This document shows positions 26,769-36,500 of a DNA stretch of 64,000 nt, in pieces. Both the position numbers and the translations under genes were made by a program. Below the pieces are notes generated by a model that worked only from the letters and a program-made list of their open reading frames with translations, searched no databases and was not told the DNA's origin. Within the stretch, counting starts at the first letter, position 1, and each line of letters starts with the position of its first letter. The DNA comes from a cf. Phormidesmis sp. LEGE 11477. Its GTDB lineage: Bacteria > Cyanobacteriota > Cyanobacteriia > Phormidesmidales > Phormidesmidaceae. The stretch covers positions 157,970 to 221,969 of the forward strand of contig NZ_JADEXO010000001.1 of assembly GCF_015207105.1 (NCBI RefSeq), written 5' to 3'.

Positions 26769-26853
26769 TTCGACTCCGCTCAACTCTCGGGGCACAAGTT
26801 CTGCAAGTATCTAGCACTTGTGCCCCCTAGCCTGTAGGCCGAGCGGAGTCGAA
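26769..26853. terminator. Bidirectional terminator made of nested inverted repeats
   Basis: Between the convergent deaD and desA genes. The inner 11-bp stem GGGGCACAAGT (26789-26799) with ACTTGTGCCCC (26816-26826) lies inside the outer 13-bp arms TTCGACTCCGCTC (26769-26781) and GAGCGGAGTCGAA (26841-26853). The outer arms are the same sequence as the repeat at 6637-6684. There is no long T-run, so termination efficiency is uncertain. Confidence 0.7.
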
Positions 26854-26855
26854 GC

Positions 26856-27896
26856 CTAAAACCCTGCCTCACGGAAAGACTGATACGCCTTCTCTGGATG
26901 GTACAGGTGACACTGGCTAACGATGTCCATCATCAGCTTCCAGGTAAACTTGCGCTCAACAATGTGCTCGCCCCAGTTCTCTTTGAGATTGGCATGGGCG
27001 GCGCGGAGGTTGTATGAGGGGATGCCGGTCGAAACGTGATGGGGAACGTGGACGTTGATGTCGTGGCAGAGGAATTCCACCCAGCGAGGATAAGTGCAGT
27101 GAACCGTACCGGCTAGCTGCGCTGCTCCCGCATTCCACTCGGCTTCTGGCAGAAACTGAATTTCGGGAATGGTGTGATGCACGATGGTAAACGTGCTCAT
27201 CCAAAAGTGGTAAACCATCCAGGGCACCAGCCAGAACTTGACGAAGCCCCAAAGGCCAGTTGTAGCAATCAGAATCGGGAAGGCAACAGCGGCGAAGATA
27301 GCGACTACGACAATTGAGAAAAGCGCTTTGGCGCGATCGCGTTCTCTAAAATTCCGTAAGTCAAAGTGATACATCGCCCAGTGGCCAATCGAGCCCATCC
27401 ACCAAAAGTAGCTGCGGATGCTGCGCTGAAGAAACCGCATGACTGGAGAATAGCTGAGGTAATCTTCGATGCGTAGCGGCGTCCAGGCATTGTCTTCTTC
27501 CATCTTGTTGGTGTGCAGATGGTGATGATCGTGCAGCAAACGCCAGCAGTGAAACGGATAGATCAGCGGCAAGAAAGCCAAATGACCGACTAAATCATTG
27601 ACCCAGCGCTTCTTGGCAAAAGAACGATGGCCCGCGTCGTGGCCAATCACAAAAAAACCGGTCAGCGCCGTACCGGTAAAAAACCAGCTAAAAGGAAGCA
27701 AAAATGAAGGGAGAAAAACGATGGCGCAGTAGCCCAACACGACGGCTGATACGCTGATAAGAACGTGCTTCCAAGCTTTGCTCGAATCTTTCTCAAAGTA
27801 GACCCGAGGAAGGCTACGGATAATCTCTTTGAGCTGCAGGGATGCTTCTGGGGTCTCGGGACGCACAGTCGCAAACCTTTCTGTTGTGGCGGTCAA
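26856..27896 (-). CDS. desA: Acyl-lipid delta-12 (omega-6) desaturase
   Basis: A 346-residue membrane enzyme with the three histidine boxes of Des[38 protein letters not shown] and HVPHHV. Four or more hydrophobic segments surround them. DesA adds a double bond at C12 of C18 fatty acids esterified in glycerolipids, using reduced ferredoxin, in the thylakoid and plasma membranes. The second His of the first box is preceded by A instead of the more common C (HDCGH), a mild variation. The 272-bp divergent spacer to the ABC-F gene contains a palindrome-enclosed direct repeat at 28035-28070. Confidence 0.9.
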   Translation of the reverse strand: MTATTERFATVRPETPEASLQLKEIIRSLPRVYFEKDSSKAWKHVLISVSAVVLGYCAIVFLPSFLLPFSWFFTGTALTGFFVIGHDAGHRSFAKKRWVNDLVGHLAFLPLIYPFHCWRLLHDHHHLHTNKMEEDNAWTPLRIEDYLSYSPVMRFLQRSIRSYFWWMGSIGHWAMYHFDLRNFRERDRAKALFSIVVVAIFAAVAFPILIATTGLWGFVKFWLVPWMVYHFWMSTFTIVHHTIPEIQFLPEAEWNAGAAQLAGTVHCTYPRWVEFLCHDINVHVPHHVSTGIPSYNLRAAHANLKENWGEHIVERKFTWKLMMDIVSQCHLYHPEKAYQSFREAGF

Positions 27897-28034
27897 AAGT
27901 CAACACTCCTTTGAAGGTCGAAAATAAAGATCGAAAAAGCACCTCGTTTCGTTAAGCGATCGCTCCTTTGAATCAAAAATGCTTCAGAAACCTTAACATT
28001 TATCACCTCACTGAGGGAGGGAGATAGCGAAGTT

Positions 28035-28070
28035 ATACGGCATTTTTCGTACATTTTTCGTACACCGTAT
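28035..28070. promoter_or_regulatory. Direct repeats enclosed by an inverted repeat, candidate operator of desA/ABC-F
   Basis: CATTTTTCGTA occurs twice in tandem (28041-28051, 28052-28062), enclosed by ATACGG (28035-28040) and its complement CCGTAT (28065-28070). This symmetric arrangement about 140 bp from the desA start and 100 bp from the ABC-F start suggests a protein-binding site. No regulator can be named. Confidence 0.4.
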
Positions 28071-28168
28071 GCCTTTGGTTGCTTTTACAGTTTTGCCATA
28101 GGATAAAAGAATCCCCTAATCTGTCTACTTAGCTAACCTTCTTCAGCCAATACTTCAACCAAGCTTCT

Positions 28169-30103
28169 ATGAGTCTGATTACCTTTCAATCTGTCAGCAA
28201 AGACTTCGGTATCAAAGAAGTGCTGCGTGAGGGATCGTTTAGCATCGAACCCGACGATAAAGTCGGCGTTATTGGTGTCAACGGTTCTGGCAAATCGACA
28301 TTGCTAAAGATGATGGGCGGCATCGAACCGATCGACAGCGGTCAGCGATTGACAAAGTCTGGCGCGAGGCTGGTGTATCTACCACAACAGCCAGATATCG
28401 ACGAAGATCTGACGGTTCTAGACCAGGTATTTGCTGACTGCGGTGAGCAGATGCAGCTAGTGCGAAAGTATGAAACGCTGTCGCACCAGATGTCTCAAGC
28501 GACCGGCAAAGAGCTCGATCAGCTAATGAACCAGTTGGCAACCGTCGGCGAAAAGATGGAGACTTCTGGCGCTTGGGAGCTAGAGACTAATGCCAAGATT
28601 ATCTTGAGCAAGCTAGGCATCGAAGATTTTGACGCGAGAATCGGCGATCTTTCGGGTGGCTATCGCAAGCGCGTGGCCCTGGCAACCGCGCTGATGAGCG
28701 ATCCAGATCTGCTGCTGATGGATGAGCCGACCAACCATTTAGATGCTGAGTCAGTGGAGTGGCTGCAAGACTATCTGGGCCAGTTTCGCGGGGCGCTAGT
28801 GCTGATTACGCACGATCGCTATTTTCTAGACAAGGTCACCAACCGCATCATTGAAATTGACCGCGCCGATCTGTACACGTACGCAGGTAATTACGCCTAC
28901 TACCTAGAGAAAAAAGCCGACCAGGAAGCGTCAGCAGCCAGCTCTCAGCAAAAGTTCAAAGGCATGCTGCGACGAGAACTAGCCTGGCTACGGCAAGGGC
29001 CAAAGGCGCGTAGTACCAAGCAGAACGCGCGAATTGGGCGGATTGACGAAATGAAGGAGAAGATCTTTAAGGAGACTCAAGGAAAAGTTGAGATCGACAC
29101 GGCAGGGCGGCGAATCGGGAAAAAAGTAATTGAGCTAGAAGAGGTGAGTAAGTCGTTTGGCAATCGCGCTCTAATCAAAGACTTTACTTATGAATTTACC
29201 GCGAGCGATCGCATTGGCATCATCGGCGGCAACGGTGCTGGCAAATCCACCTTGATGAACATCATCACGGGCAAGCTCGAACCCGACAGCGGCAGCGTTG
29301 ACATTGGCCAGACCATCCATATTGGCTATTTTAATCAGCACTCCGAAGAGCTGCTCGAAGCGCTCAACGACCAGCAGCGGGTGATGGACTATCTCAAAGA
29401 AGAAGGCTCGTTTGTCACCACCGCCGACGGCAGCCAAATTAGCGTCTCTCAGATGCTGGAGCGCTTTTTGTTTACTAGCAACCAGCAATACACACCCATC
29501 CATAAGCTCTCCGGTGGAGAAAAGCGTCGCTTGTTCCTTCTGCGCGTCTTGCTCAGCGCCCCTAACGTTTTGATTCTAGACGAGCCCACCAACGATCTAG
29601 ACGTGCAGACCCTGACCGTTCTAGAAGACTATTTAGAGAGCTTCACTGGTTGCGTCATTACCGTCTCTCACGATCGCTATTTTCTAGATCGCACTGTGCA
29701 AAACATCTTTGCACTAGAGCCCGGTGGAAACATTCGGCGCTATCCGGGCAGCTACAGCGTTTATCTAGAAACCAAGAAAAAAGAAGACGCTGCTCAAAAA
29801 ATAGAACAGAAGTCAGCTCAGACCCAAAAAGTAACGGATACAGAGAAACAGAAAAGCGTTAAACCTTCTCACAGCTCTGCTAGCAAAAAAGCTTCAAACA
29901 AAGAGAAGCGAGAGTATGCCTCGCTAGAAACAAAGATCCCCCAGTTGGAAGCTAAAAAAGCAGAATTAGAGGATCTGCTGTATCCGACGCCACCTAGTGA
30001 CTATGAGGAACTGCAGGAGCTGTCCGAGCAGATAGCCAAAATTTCTAACGAAATTGATACCGCAACCGAAAGATGGATGGAGCTAGCTGAACTGATTGCT
30101 TAG
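28169..30103 (+). CDS. ABC-F family ATPase (Uup-like)
   Basis: A 644-residue soluble protein with two ATP-binding cassettes: Walker A GVNGSGKSTLLKM and GGNGAGKSTLMNI, signatures LSGGYRKRVALA and LSGGEKRRLFLL, and Walker B LLLMDEPTNHLDAES and VLILDEPTNDLDVQ. The linker between them has the ABC-F helix pair with LRRELAWLRQGPKARSTKQ, the Uup pattern, and the C-terminus has a Lys/Glu-rich coiled coil (residues about 560-644). There are no membrane domains. ABC-F proteins bind the ribosome E site and modulate translation or antibiotic response. The AIPR gene follows after 18 nt, so the two are likely co-transcribed. Confidence 0.92.
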   Translation: MSLITFQSVSKDFGIKEVLREGSFSIEPDDKVGVIGVNGSGKSTLLKMMGGIEPIDSGQRLTKSGARLVYLPQQPDIDEDLTVLDQVFADCGEQMQLVRKYETLSHQMSQATGKELDQLMNQLATVGEKMETSGAWELETNAKIILSKLGIEDFDARIGDLSGGYRKRVALATALMSDPDLLLMDEPTNHLDAESVEWLQDYLGQFRGALVLITHDRYFLDKVTNRIIEIDRADLYTYAGNYAYYLEKKADQEASAASSQQKFKGMLRRELAWLRQGPKARSTKQNARIGRIDEMKEKIFKETQGKVEIDTAGRRIGKKVIELEEVSKSFGNRALIKDFTYEFTASDRIGIIGGNGAGKSTLMNIITGKLEPDSGSVDIGQTIHIGYFNQHSEELLEALNDQQRVMDYLKEEGSFVTTADGSQISVSQMLERFLFTSNQQYTPIHKLSGGEKRRLFLLRVLLSAPNVLILDEPTNDLDVQTLTVLEDYLESFTGCVITVSHDRYFLDRTVQNIFALEPGGNIRRYPGSYSVYLETKKKEDAAQKIEQKSAQTQKVTDTEKQKSVKPSHSSASKKASNKEKREYASLETKIPQLEAKKAELEDLLYPTPPSDYEELQELSEQIAKISNEIDTATERWMELAELIA

Positions 30104-30121
30104 AGCTACCTAAGACAGATT

Positions 30122-31798
30122 ATGAATATTAATGCTTCTATTATCGACCAAAGATTGACTTCGCTAGTTGCGAATATTCAAACTCAGATTCAGACTGAGC
30201 TGAAAATTGTTGAATCAGTCAAGGTCAAATCTGTAGCTTTTGTGTATCTGTGCGTTCAAACGATCCTAGATTTAGAGCATGCCGAAGCATTTGATTGTTT
30301 AACAGAAGGTGGAGGTGACTTTGGTGTAGATGCTATTCACATCTCCGAAGAATATGACGGCGAGTTCACAGTTAGTTTATTTCAGGCAAAGTATAAAAAG
30401 AATTTAGAAGGTGATTCTAACTTTCCTGAAAATGGCATTAAGGCATTGATCAATGCTATTAACTATTTGTTTGACCCATCCGCTCAGTTGGAATACACTA
30501 ATCGACGATTGCTAACTAAAGTAGAAGAAGCTCGCAGTTTGATTCGTGATGGCTATATTCCTCAGGTAAGAGCGATCGCTTGCAATAACGGCTTGACGTG
30601 GAATGACTCTGCACAAGAAGAAATCAAACGCGCTGGTTTTGGTGAACAGGTATCCTGGGAGCATGTGAATCACGAACGCTTGGTGAGCGTTTTACAAGCT
30701 TCAAAACCAGTTAAAGATACTTTACAGCTTGTTGGTGCTGCTGTTGTAGAGGATATGAACTACAGCAGAGTGTTAGTTGGTAAAATTTCTGTGCTCGAAG
30801 TGGCTGCCCTCATCGAGCGACATGGAGAGCGACTATTAGAACGCAACATTCGCCGCTATCTGGGTTTGCAGGGGAATCGAGTCAATGAAGCGATACGCGA
30901 TACGCTTTTGAGTGATGAGAAAGCCAACTTTTACTTTTACAACAACGGTCTGACGCTAACCTGTGATACTTTTGTTTATAATGCGCTACAAAATGGTGAT
31001 TATCGAGTCCGCGTTGACAATTTACAAATTATCAACGGGAGTCAAACCTGCTTAACTATCTTCAGAACGTTACAAGAAAACATTGAAACCAATCAGGATA
31101 ATTCGGCTTACGTTTTACTTCGTCTATATCAGCTGCCGCGTGACAATAATGAGCTGATACAAAAGATCACCTATGCTACAAATAGTCAAAATCCGGTAGA
31201 TCTGCGCGACCTACGTGCCAATGATGATCGTCAGCAAAAATTAGAAATAGATATTCAACAGCTAGGCTATCAGTATCGTCGAAAACGCTCAGAATCAAGC
31301 ACCCGTTCAACGGACATAACTTCGGGAGTGGCCGCTGCAGCGGTTCTGTCCGTATGGCGTAAAAAGCCTCACCAAGCCAAATTTTTTGCTAGGGAGCATT
31401 TTGGCAAGCTGTATGACTTTATTTTCACTAATCGATTAAATGGAGCGCAGGTAATTATCTCTGTTCAGTTGTTTAGGCTTGCCGAAAATCGACGGAAGCG
31501 ACCAGAGTCTACTGATCTAGAGTTTATTCGATATGCCTCCTATTTTATTGCAATGCAAATGGGGCAAAAACTATTAAAAGATATCGATATTCGCTCAGAA
31601 GACGAGCTGGATCATACTAATTTCGACCAAGCGTCGCAGCTTATAGAACGTCATGGAGAGAACTATCTAACTGACGCTGTTGAAGATGTTCGCCAGGCAC
31701 TGAAAAGTTTGTACGGGAAACAGACTATTTCTTTTCAGCAGCTATCAGCGACTTTTCGCAGAGGTGATTTGATCGAGAAGCTACAGCAAATAGCGTGA
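30122..31798 (+). CDS. AIPR family phage-resistance protein with Mrr-like nuclease motif
   Basis: A 558-residue protein. The AIPR core is recognisable from ERNIRRYLGLQGNRVNEAI, FYFYNNGLTLTC (about 271-282) and LQIINGSQTCLTIF (about 301-314). The N-terminal 110 residues have GGGDFGVDAIHI followed by FQAKYKK, with D70, Q88 and K90 in the order of the Mrr/PD-(D/E)XK nuclease motif (D...QxK). AIPR proteins were named for abortive phage infection. Only 18 nt separate it from the upstream ABC-F gene. Codon use looks like its surroundings, though the region is somewhat more A+T rich. No methylase or other defence gene is adjacent, so it seems to act alone or with the ABC-F. Confidence 0.85.
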   Translation: MNINASIIDQRLTSLVANIQTQIQTELKIVESVKVKSVAFVYLCVQTILDLEHAEAFDCLTEGGGDFGVDAIHISEEYDGEFTVSLFQAKYKKNLEGDSNFPENGIKALINAINYLFDPSAQLEYTNRRLLTKVEEARSLIRDGYIPQVRAIACNNGLTWNDSAQEEIKRAGFGEQVSWEHVNHERLVSVLQASKPVKDTLQLVGAAVVEDMNYSRVLVGKISVLEVAALIERHGERLLERNIRRYLGLQGNRVNEAIRDTLLSDEKANFYFYNNGLTLTCDTFVYNALQNGDYRVRVDNLQIINGSQTCLTIFRTLQENIETNQDNSAYVLLRLYQLPRDNNELIQKITYATNSQNPVDLRDLRANDDRQQKLEIDIQQLGYQYRRKRSESSTRSTDITSGVAAAAVLSVWRKKPHQAKFFAREHFGKLYDFIFTNRLNGAQVIISVQLFRLAENRRKRPESTDLEFIRYASYFIAMQMGQKLLKDIDIRSEDELDHTNFDQASQLIERHGENYLTDAVEDVRQALKSLYGKQTISFQQLSATFRRGDLIEKLQQIA

Positions 31799-31811
31799 TT
31801 TTTGTTTGTGT

Positions 31812-33458
31812 TTAGAAGCGATCGCCCACGCTAAACAACACATTGATATCCCCTTGGTCATTGGCACCTAGCTCTACTCTACCTGTGGCAAAATCGGTGA
31901 CAGCTCGTAGACCGATGCCGCCGCCGAAACCGCTACCGGGCTTATCTCTTGCTTCACCCGGAATGCCGATCACAGTATCGCCCGACCCTAAATCACTGCC
32001 AAAGTCTGTGAAGAGCGTACCGCCTAGATTAATTTCTCTGTTGAAGGTGTTGAAATTAGCGAGAGGAAAGCGATATTCAGCGGTAGCTTGAACAAAGCTG
32101 CGCCCGCTGCCCACCTCGCCTCGTTCATAGCCACGAACAGAATTAGGGCCACCGAGGCTAAAGGCCTCATACGGTGGGGCGTCGCCGATGATAGTGCCGC
32201 CTTGAGCGTTGAGTACCAGAGTGCGATCGCCCTGGGCAAATCCAAACAAATTCAGCGGCATGAAGTAGGTATAGCTAGCACTGATGCGATTAAAGAAGAT
32301 ACTGGCATTGCCCACTGGAATAGACTGATCAACACCAATCAACAGTCTCGATCCGCTAGCAGGATTGATCGGATTGTCTCGATAGTCTAGCTCGCCAACT
32401 AGGTTGATAGTGAGTAGATCGTCCGCGCCACCCTCGCTAACAGTGAGCGAGTTGCCGACTTCATCAAAGGCAAAAGTATCGTCTGAAAAAGCGGCATCTC
32501 TAACGGTCACACGCTGATAGGAGAGCCCTACTGCGCCCGATAGCGCCGAATTAAACTCGCGGAAATACTCTGCGCCGCCGCCAATACGATGCACCCAAGG
32601 ATCACCGCCGCTAGGTGTATCAATATCGATTTCGCCTTCGTCGAATTCAGTTTCTACACCGCGCTGATTGGCGAAGTTGATCGCCAGCCCTGAACTGTCA
32701 TCTAGCTGGTAGGAATAGTCAAGCTCAACGCCCAGGGCATTGATACCGCCGACAACACCAACCGCTAAGGATTGGCCGCTATCACCGATATTGGCAAGTC
32801 CGCCAAAGGCACTAATAGAAAATCCGACAGCGCGATTAGAAACGGTGTCGGTAACATCAGGCCGTAGTGGCCCTCTCAGCGCGGTGGGTTCTGAGAATCT
32901 GCCAAAGCCATAGAAGAGTTTGTTCGGTTCTTGCGCGGTGATGACTAACGCAATCTGCTGAGGGTCGGCGGTCGGTTCATCTGTGAAGGTGATTTGCTCA
33001 GCGAAATCTTCAACTTTTGCAAGGCTCACTTTAACAGCATGCGGATCGTAAGGATCTCCGGGCTGTAGGTTGAGCGCCTGGAGAAAGCCGTGTGGATTGG
33101 CAATTAGACGCAGCCTGCCAAATTCGTCGAGGACGCGAACCTGGATGTCGGCGATAGTTTTTTCGGCTGTTGGGGAGATGCCTACTGAAGAAGTGTCTGG
33201 CTGAGAAGCTCCTGTTTGTGGCCTGTTGGTTGGGAGAGCACTTGGAAGTGCATCTGTGGGTTGAGACGCGATCGCCCGCCCACCAAATAACAACCCGTTC
33301 TCAATACCATCAGTTCCCATACCCAACGCTAATGTAGAACTGACTACAGCACCTAGCGCGAGCTGGCCTACTCTTTTCAACTTCCGAGGAAAAGCGTACG
33401 ACAGTAAATAAGTTTTCACAGGGTTTTTCACGAGGCTTTTCACAGAGGGGCGATCCAA
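31812..33458 (-). CDS. Short Omp85/BamA-family outer-membrane protein
   Basis: A 548-residue protein. A basic N-terminus plus VGQLALGAVVSSTLALGMG forms a signal sequence; a low-complexity Thr/Ser/Pro linker follows, then about one POTRA domain (TIADIQVRVLDEFGRLRLIANPHGF... ITFTDEP), and a C-terminal 16-strand barrel with the Omp85 loop-6 motif LGGPNSVRGYERGEVGSGRS. The protein ends in Phe (INVLFSVGDRF), the usual beta-signal. With a single POTRA it is smaller than BamA/Toc75 and closer to ShlB/TpsB or small Omp85 proteins. The start is uncertain: TTG 33458 as given, or the GTG at 33443. Just upstream on the same strand is the modular surface protein. Confidence 0.85.
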   Translation of the reverse strand: MDRPSVKSLVKNPVKTYLLSYAFPRKLKRVGQLALGAVVSSTLALGMGTDGIENGLLFGGRAIASQPTDALPSALPTNRPQTGASQPDTSSVGISPTAEKTIADIQVRVLDEFGRLRLIANPHGFLQALNLQPGDPYDPHAVKVSLAKVEDFAEQITFTDEPTADPQQIALVITAQEPNKLFYGFGRFSEPTALRGPLRPDVTDTVSNRAVGFSISAFGGLANIGDSGQSLAVGVVGGINALGVELDYSYQLDDSSGLAINFANQRGVETEFDEGEIDIDTPSGGDPWVHRIGGGAEYFREFNSALSGAVGLSYQRVTVRDAAFSDDTFAFDEVGNSLTVSEGGADDLLTINLVGELDYRDNPINPASGSRLLIGVDQSIPVGNASIFFNRISASYTYFMPLNLFGFAQGDRTLVLNAQGGTIIGDAPPYEAFSLGGPNSVRGYERGEVGSGRSFVQATAEYRFPLANFNTFNREINLGGTLFTDFGSDLGSGDTVIGIPGEARDKPGSGFGGGIGLRAVTDFATGRVELGANDQGDINVLFSVGDRF

Positions 33459-33549
33459 ACAACAGCAAGTCGCTGCCTACTAGACAGCGACTCATAGAAT
33501 ACAGTCCTCACAATACAGCGTAATGCTGTGGTGATGACGTCAAATTGGA

Positions 33550-36500
33550 TTAGCCAAGACCGCCAGCAGTCGGATTAGGACCTGCTAGGAAGTTCTGGGA
33601 CACCTCATTAGCATCAAATGACTGATTGTAAATAGCCACCAGATCCAAAGTGCCTAGCCAAGGCCGCTCAGCAGAACCCAGCTCATTGCCCAGGGCAAAC
33701 TGATGCGCTGACCCCCAGTTAGAAAAGTTGCCTCCTACTGTGTCAGTACGAACCAAGTCGCCGTCGACAAAAATGGAGGCATCTCCTGCTGCTGTGCGGG
33801 TATAAACCACATGCGTCAGGTCAGTACTGACTGATCCACCTGGAGAAGCCACAGAGCGTCTGCCGTTTTTAGAAGTGGCAGTTGTTCGCAGCCGGACGTC
33901 GAACTTGTTGCCAGCCTGTCCTAGCGTGAAATTGCGGCGGCGCGTATTTTTTGAGAGGGTGGCAATTCTAGCTGGGCCGCTCTGACTGATATTCTCGGGT
34001 GTTATCCAAGTCTCGATGGTGATATTACCGTCATCCAAACCGTCAATTAGCTTGGTAGCAGATTCATCTGAAGAAATCAAAGTAGCATCATTTAGAGTCA
34101 ACGAACCGTCACCCCAAGTCACACCTGTTAGATCGTCAATACTCAAATCGAGAGCATTACCTTCCCCTGATGTATCCCCAACGGTATGACCGCTGCCCTC
34201 GTCAAAGGTATAGAGCGCCAGAAGCTGATCGGTAACACGACCAGCGGACTGATTCAACTCGTCTGCACCGTCAATAGTCACCGTCACCGTTGCAGTATCG
34301 CTACCACCGTTGCCATCCGAGACGGTGTAAGAGAAGCTATCAGTAGCGGTTTCACCTTCGGCCAGCGACTCAAACTGACCGTCTGGATTATAAGTAAAAG
34401 TGCCGTCGTTGTTGTTGGTAACTAGTCCTATGGTGATAGTCGTATCGATATTGCTGACGCTGAGCGGATCTTGGTCAGCGTCACTATCGTTGTCGAGGAC
34501 GTTGCCGGTAGTAAAGGCTATGTCTTCACTAGTCGTGAACGCAGCGACAGCGCCTGTCCCTGGGTCATCAGCTGCGACCGGTGACTGATTCTCGCTCACC
34601 TCATCCGCACCGTCAATAGTTACTGTCACCGTTGCAGTATCGCTGCCGCCGTTGCCATCCGAGACGGTGTAAGAGAAGCTATCAGTAGCGGTTTCACCTT
34701 CGGCCAGCGACTCAAACTGACCATTTGGATCGTAGGTAAAGGTGCCATCGTTGTTGTTAGTGACTAAACCTAGAGAAGAAGTCGTATCGAAACTAGTGAC
34801 ACTAAGTGGGTCTTGGTCAGCGTCGCTATCGTTATCGAGTACATTGCCGGTAGTGAAGGCCGTGTCCTCATTGGTCGTAAACGCAGCGGCAGCGCCTGTG
34901 CCTGGATCGTCTGCCGCAGTAGGTGAATTGTTGCTAGACGAAGGGGTTAGATAGGTCTGCTGAATGTAGCTTTCGACTGTATCAAACTCGTTTGTATCTA
35001 AAGCGCGATTATAGATAAATGCAGCAGCGACACTCATTGGCGTCACTCCACCATCGAGGTTTTGGCCAATCAGCAGCTTTTCAAGCACTGTGTTGTAAGT
35101 TTTGTTGCCAGAATCAATCTCTACGCCGTTTACGTAGTGCTTGAAGGTTGTACCATCAAATACCACAGCATGAGAGACAAAGCCACGCTGCTGACCCGTA
35201 TTAGGATCGATCACACCATCGATGCTAGTACGCTCATCGTTTCTTCTTCCCCAGCCTTGAACGGTAAAGTCGTCGTCATTTCCATTTAATGTCAAACCAA
35301 AAGCTTGGTTCTTAGCGGCTTTACCGTACGCTAGACCAGCGTATTCATCATTAGTGACGTCCTCATAATCAACGACAAAGAACATTGTGCGAGGATCGTT
35401 CCCGCTAGCAAACCCTTGTAGCGCCGCGTCACGGAAGAGATAGTCACCACTGCCATCTAATACAACGGCAGACTGACCAGATGGCGTCGCATTTTCGACT
35501 AGCTGCGGATTGCCTGCTACCAGCAAGTTGTTACCAAAATCAGACTGGTCGGCCCATCCGGTTACTGTCGTACCGTTCACGCTGATTCCAGTAGAAGCTT
35601 CTATTCTAAATACCGGATCGTTAGACTGAGAGACTACTGCATCTACGCCCTCAATAGTGACGGTGACAGAGGCAGTATCGCTGCCGCCGTTGCCATCGGA
35701 GACGGTGTAGGAAAAACTATCGGTAGCTGTTTCGCCTTCGGCAAGTCCTTCGAACTGACCGTTCGGGTCATAGTCAAAGGTACCATCCTCGTTATCGGTG
35801 ACTAGGCCCGTAGTAGAGCTGGTATCGATATTACTAACGCTGAGCGGATCTTGGTCAGCGTCAGTGTCATTCGTGAGTACGTTGCCGGTAGTAAAGGCTG
35901 TGTTCTCATCGGTTGTGAACGAAGAAATAGTATTTCCATCTGGATCGTCGGCTGCGACTGGTGGCTGGTTCACACTTACCTCACCCGCGCCGTTGATAGT
36001 GATCGTAACCGCTGCAGTCGCCTCACCCCCATTACCGTCTGAGATGTTATAGGAGAAACTATCGGTAGCTGTTTCTCCTTCTTCGAGAGTATCAAACTGC
36101 CCATTCGGGTCGTAGGTAAAGGTACCGTCTCCGTTGTTGGTGACTAGTCCTACTGTGACAGTTGTATGGATATCGCTGACACTCAGCGAATCTCCGTCAA
36201 TATCGCTGTCGTTATCGAGTACATTACCGGTAGTGAAAGCTGTGTTCTCGTCGGTCGTGAATAGAGCTGTATTCCCACCCTCTGGATCGTTGACTGCCAC
36301 CGGTAGATTGTTACTAGACGGCGGGGTTAGATAGTTCTGCTGAATGTAGCTTTCGACCGCACCAAACTCGTTTGCGTTCAAAGCGCGATTATAGATATAC
36401 GCAGCCGCAACACTCATCGGCGTCTCACCACCGTCTAGGTTCTGACCTATCAGCAGCTTTTCTAATACCGTGTCGTAAGTCTTATTTCCAGAGTCAATCT

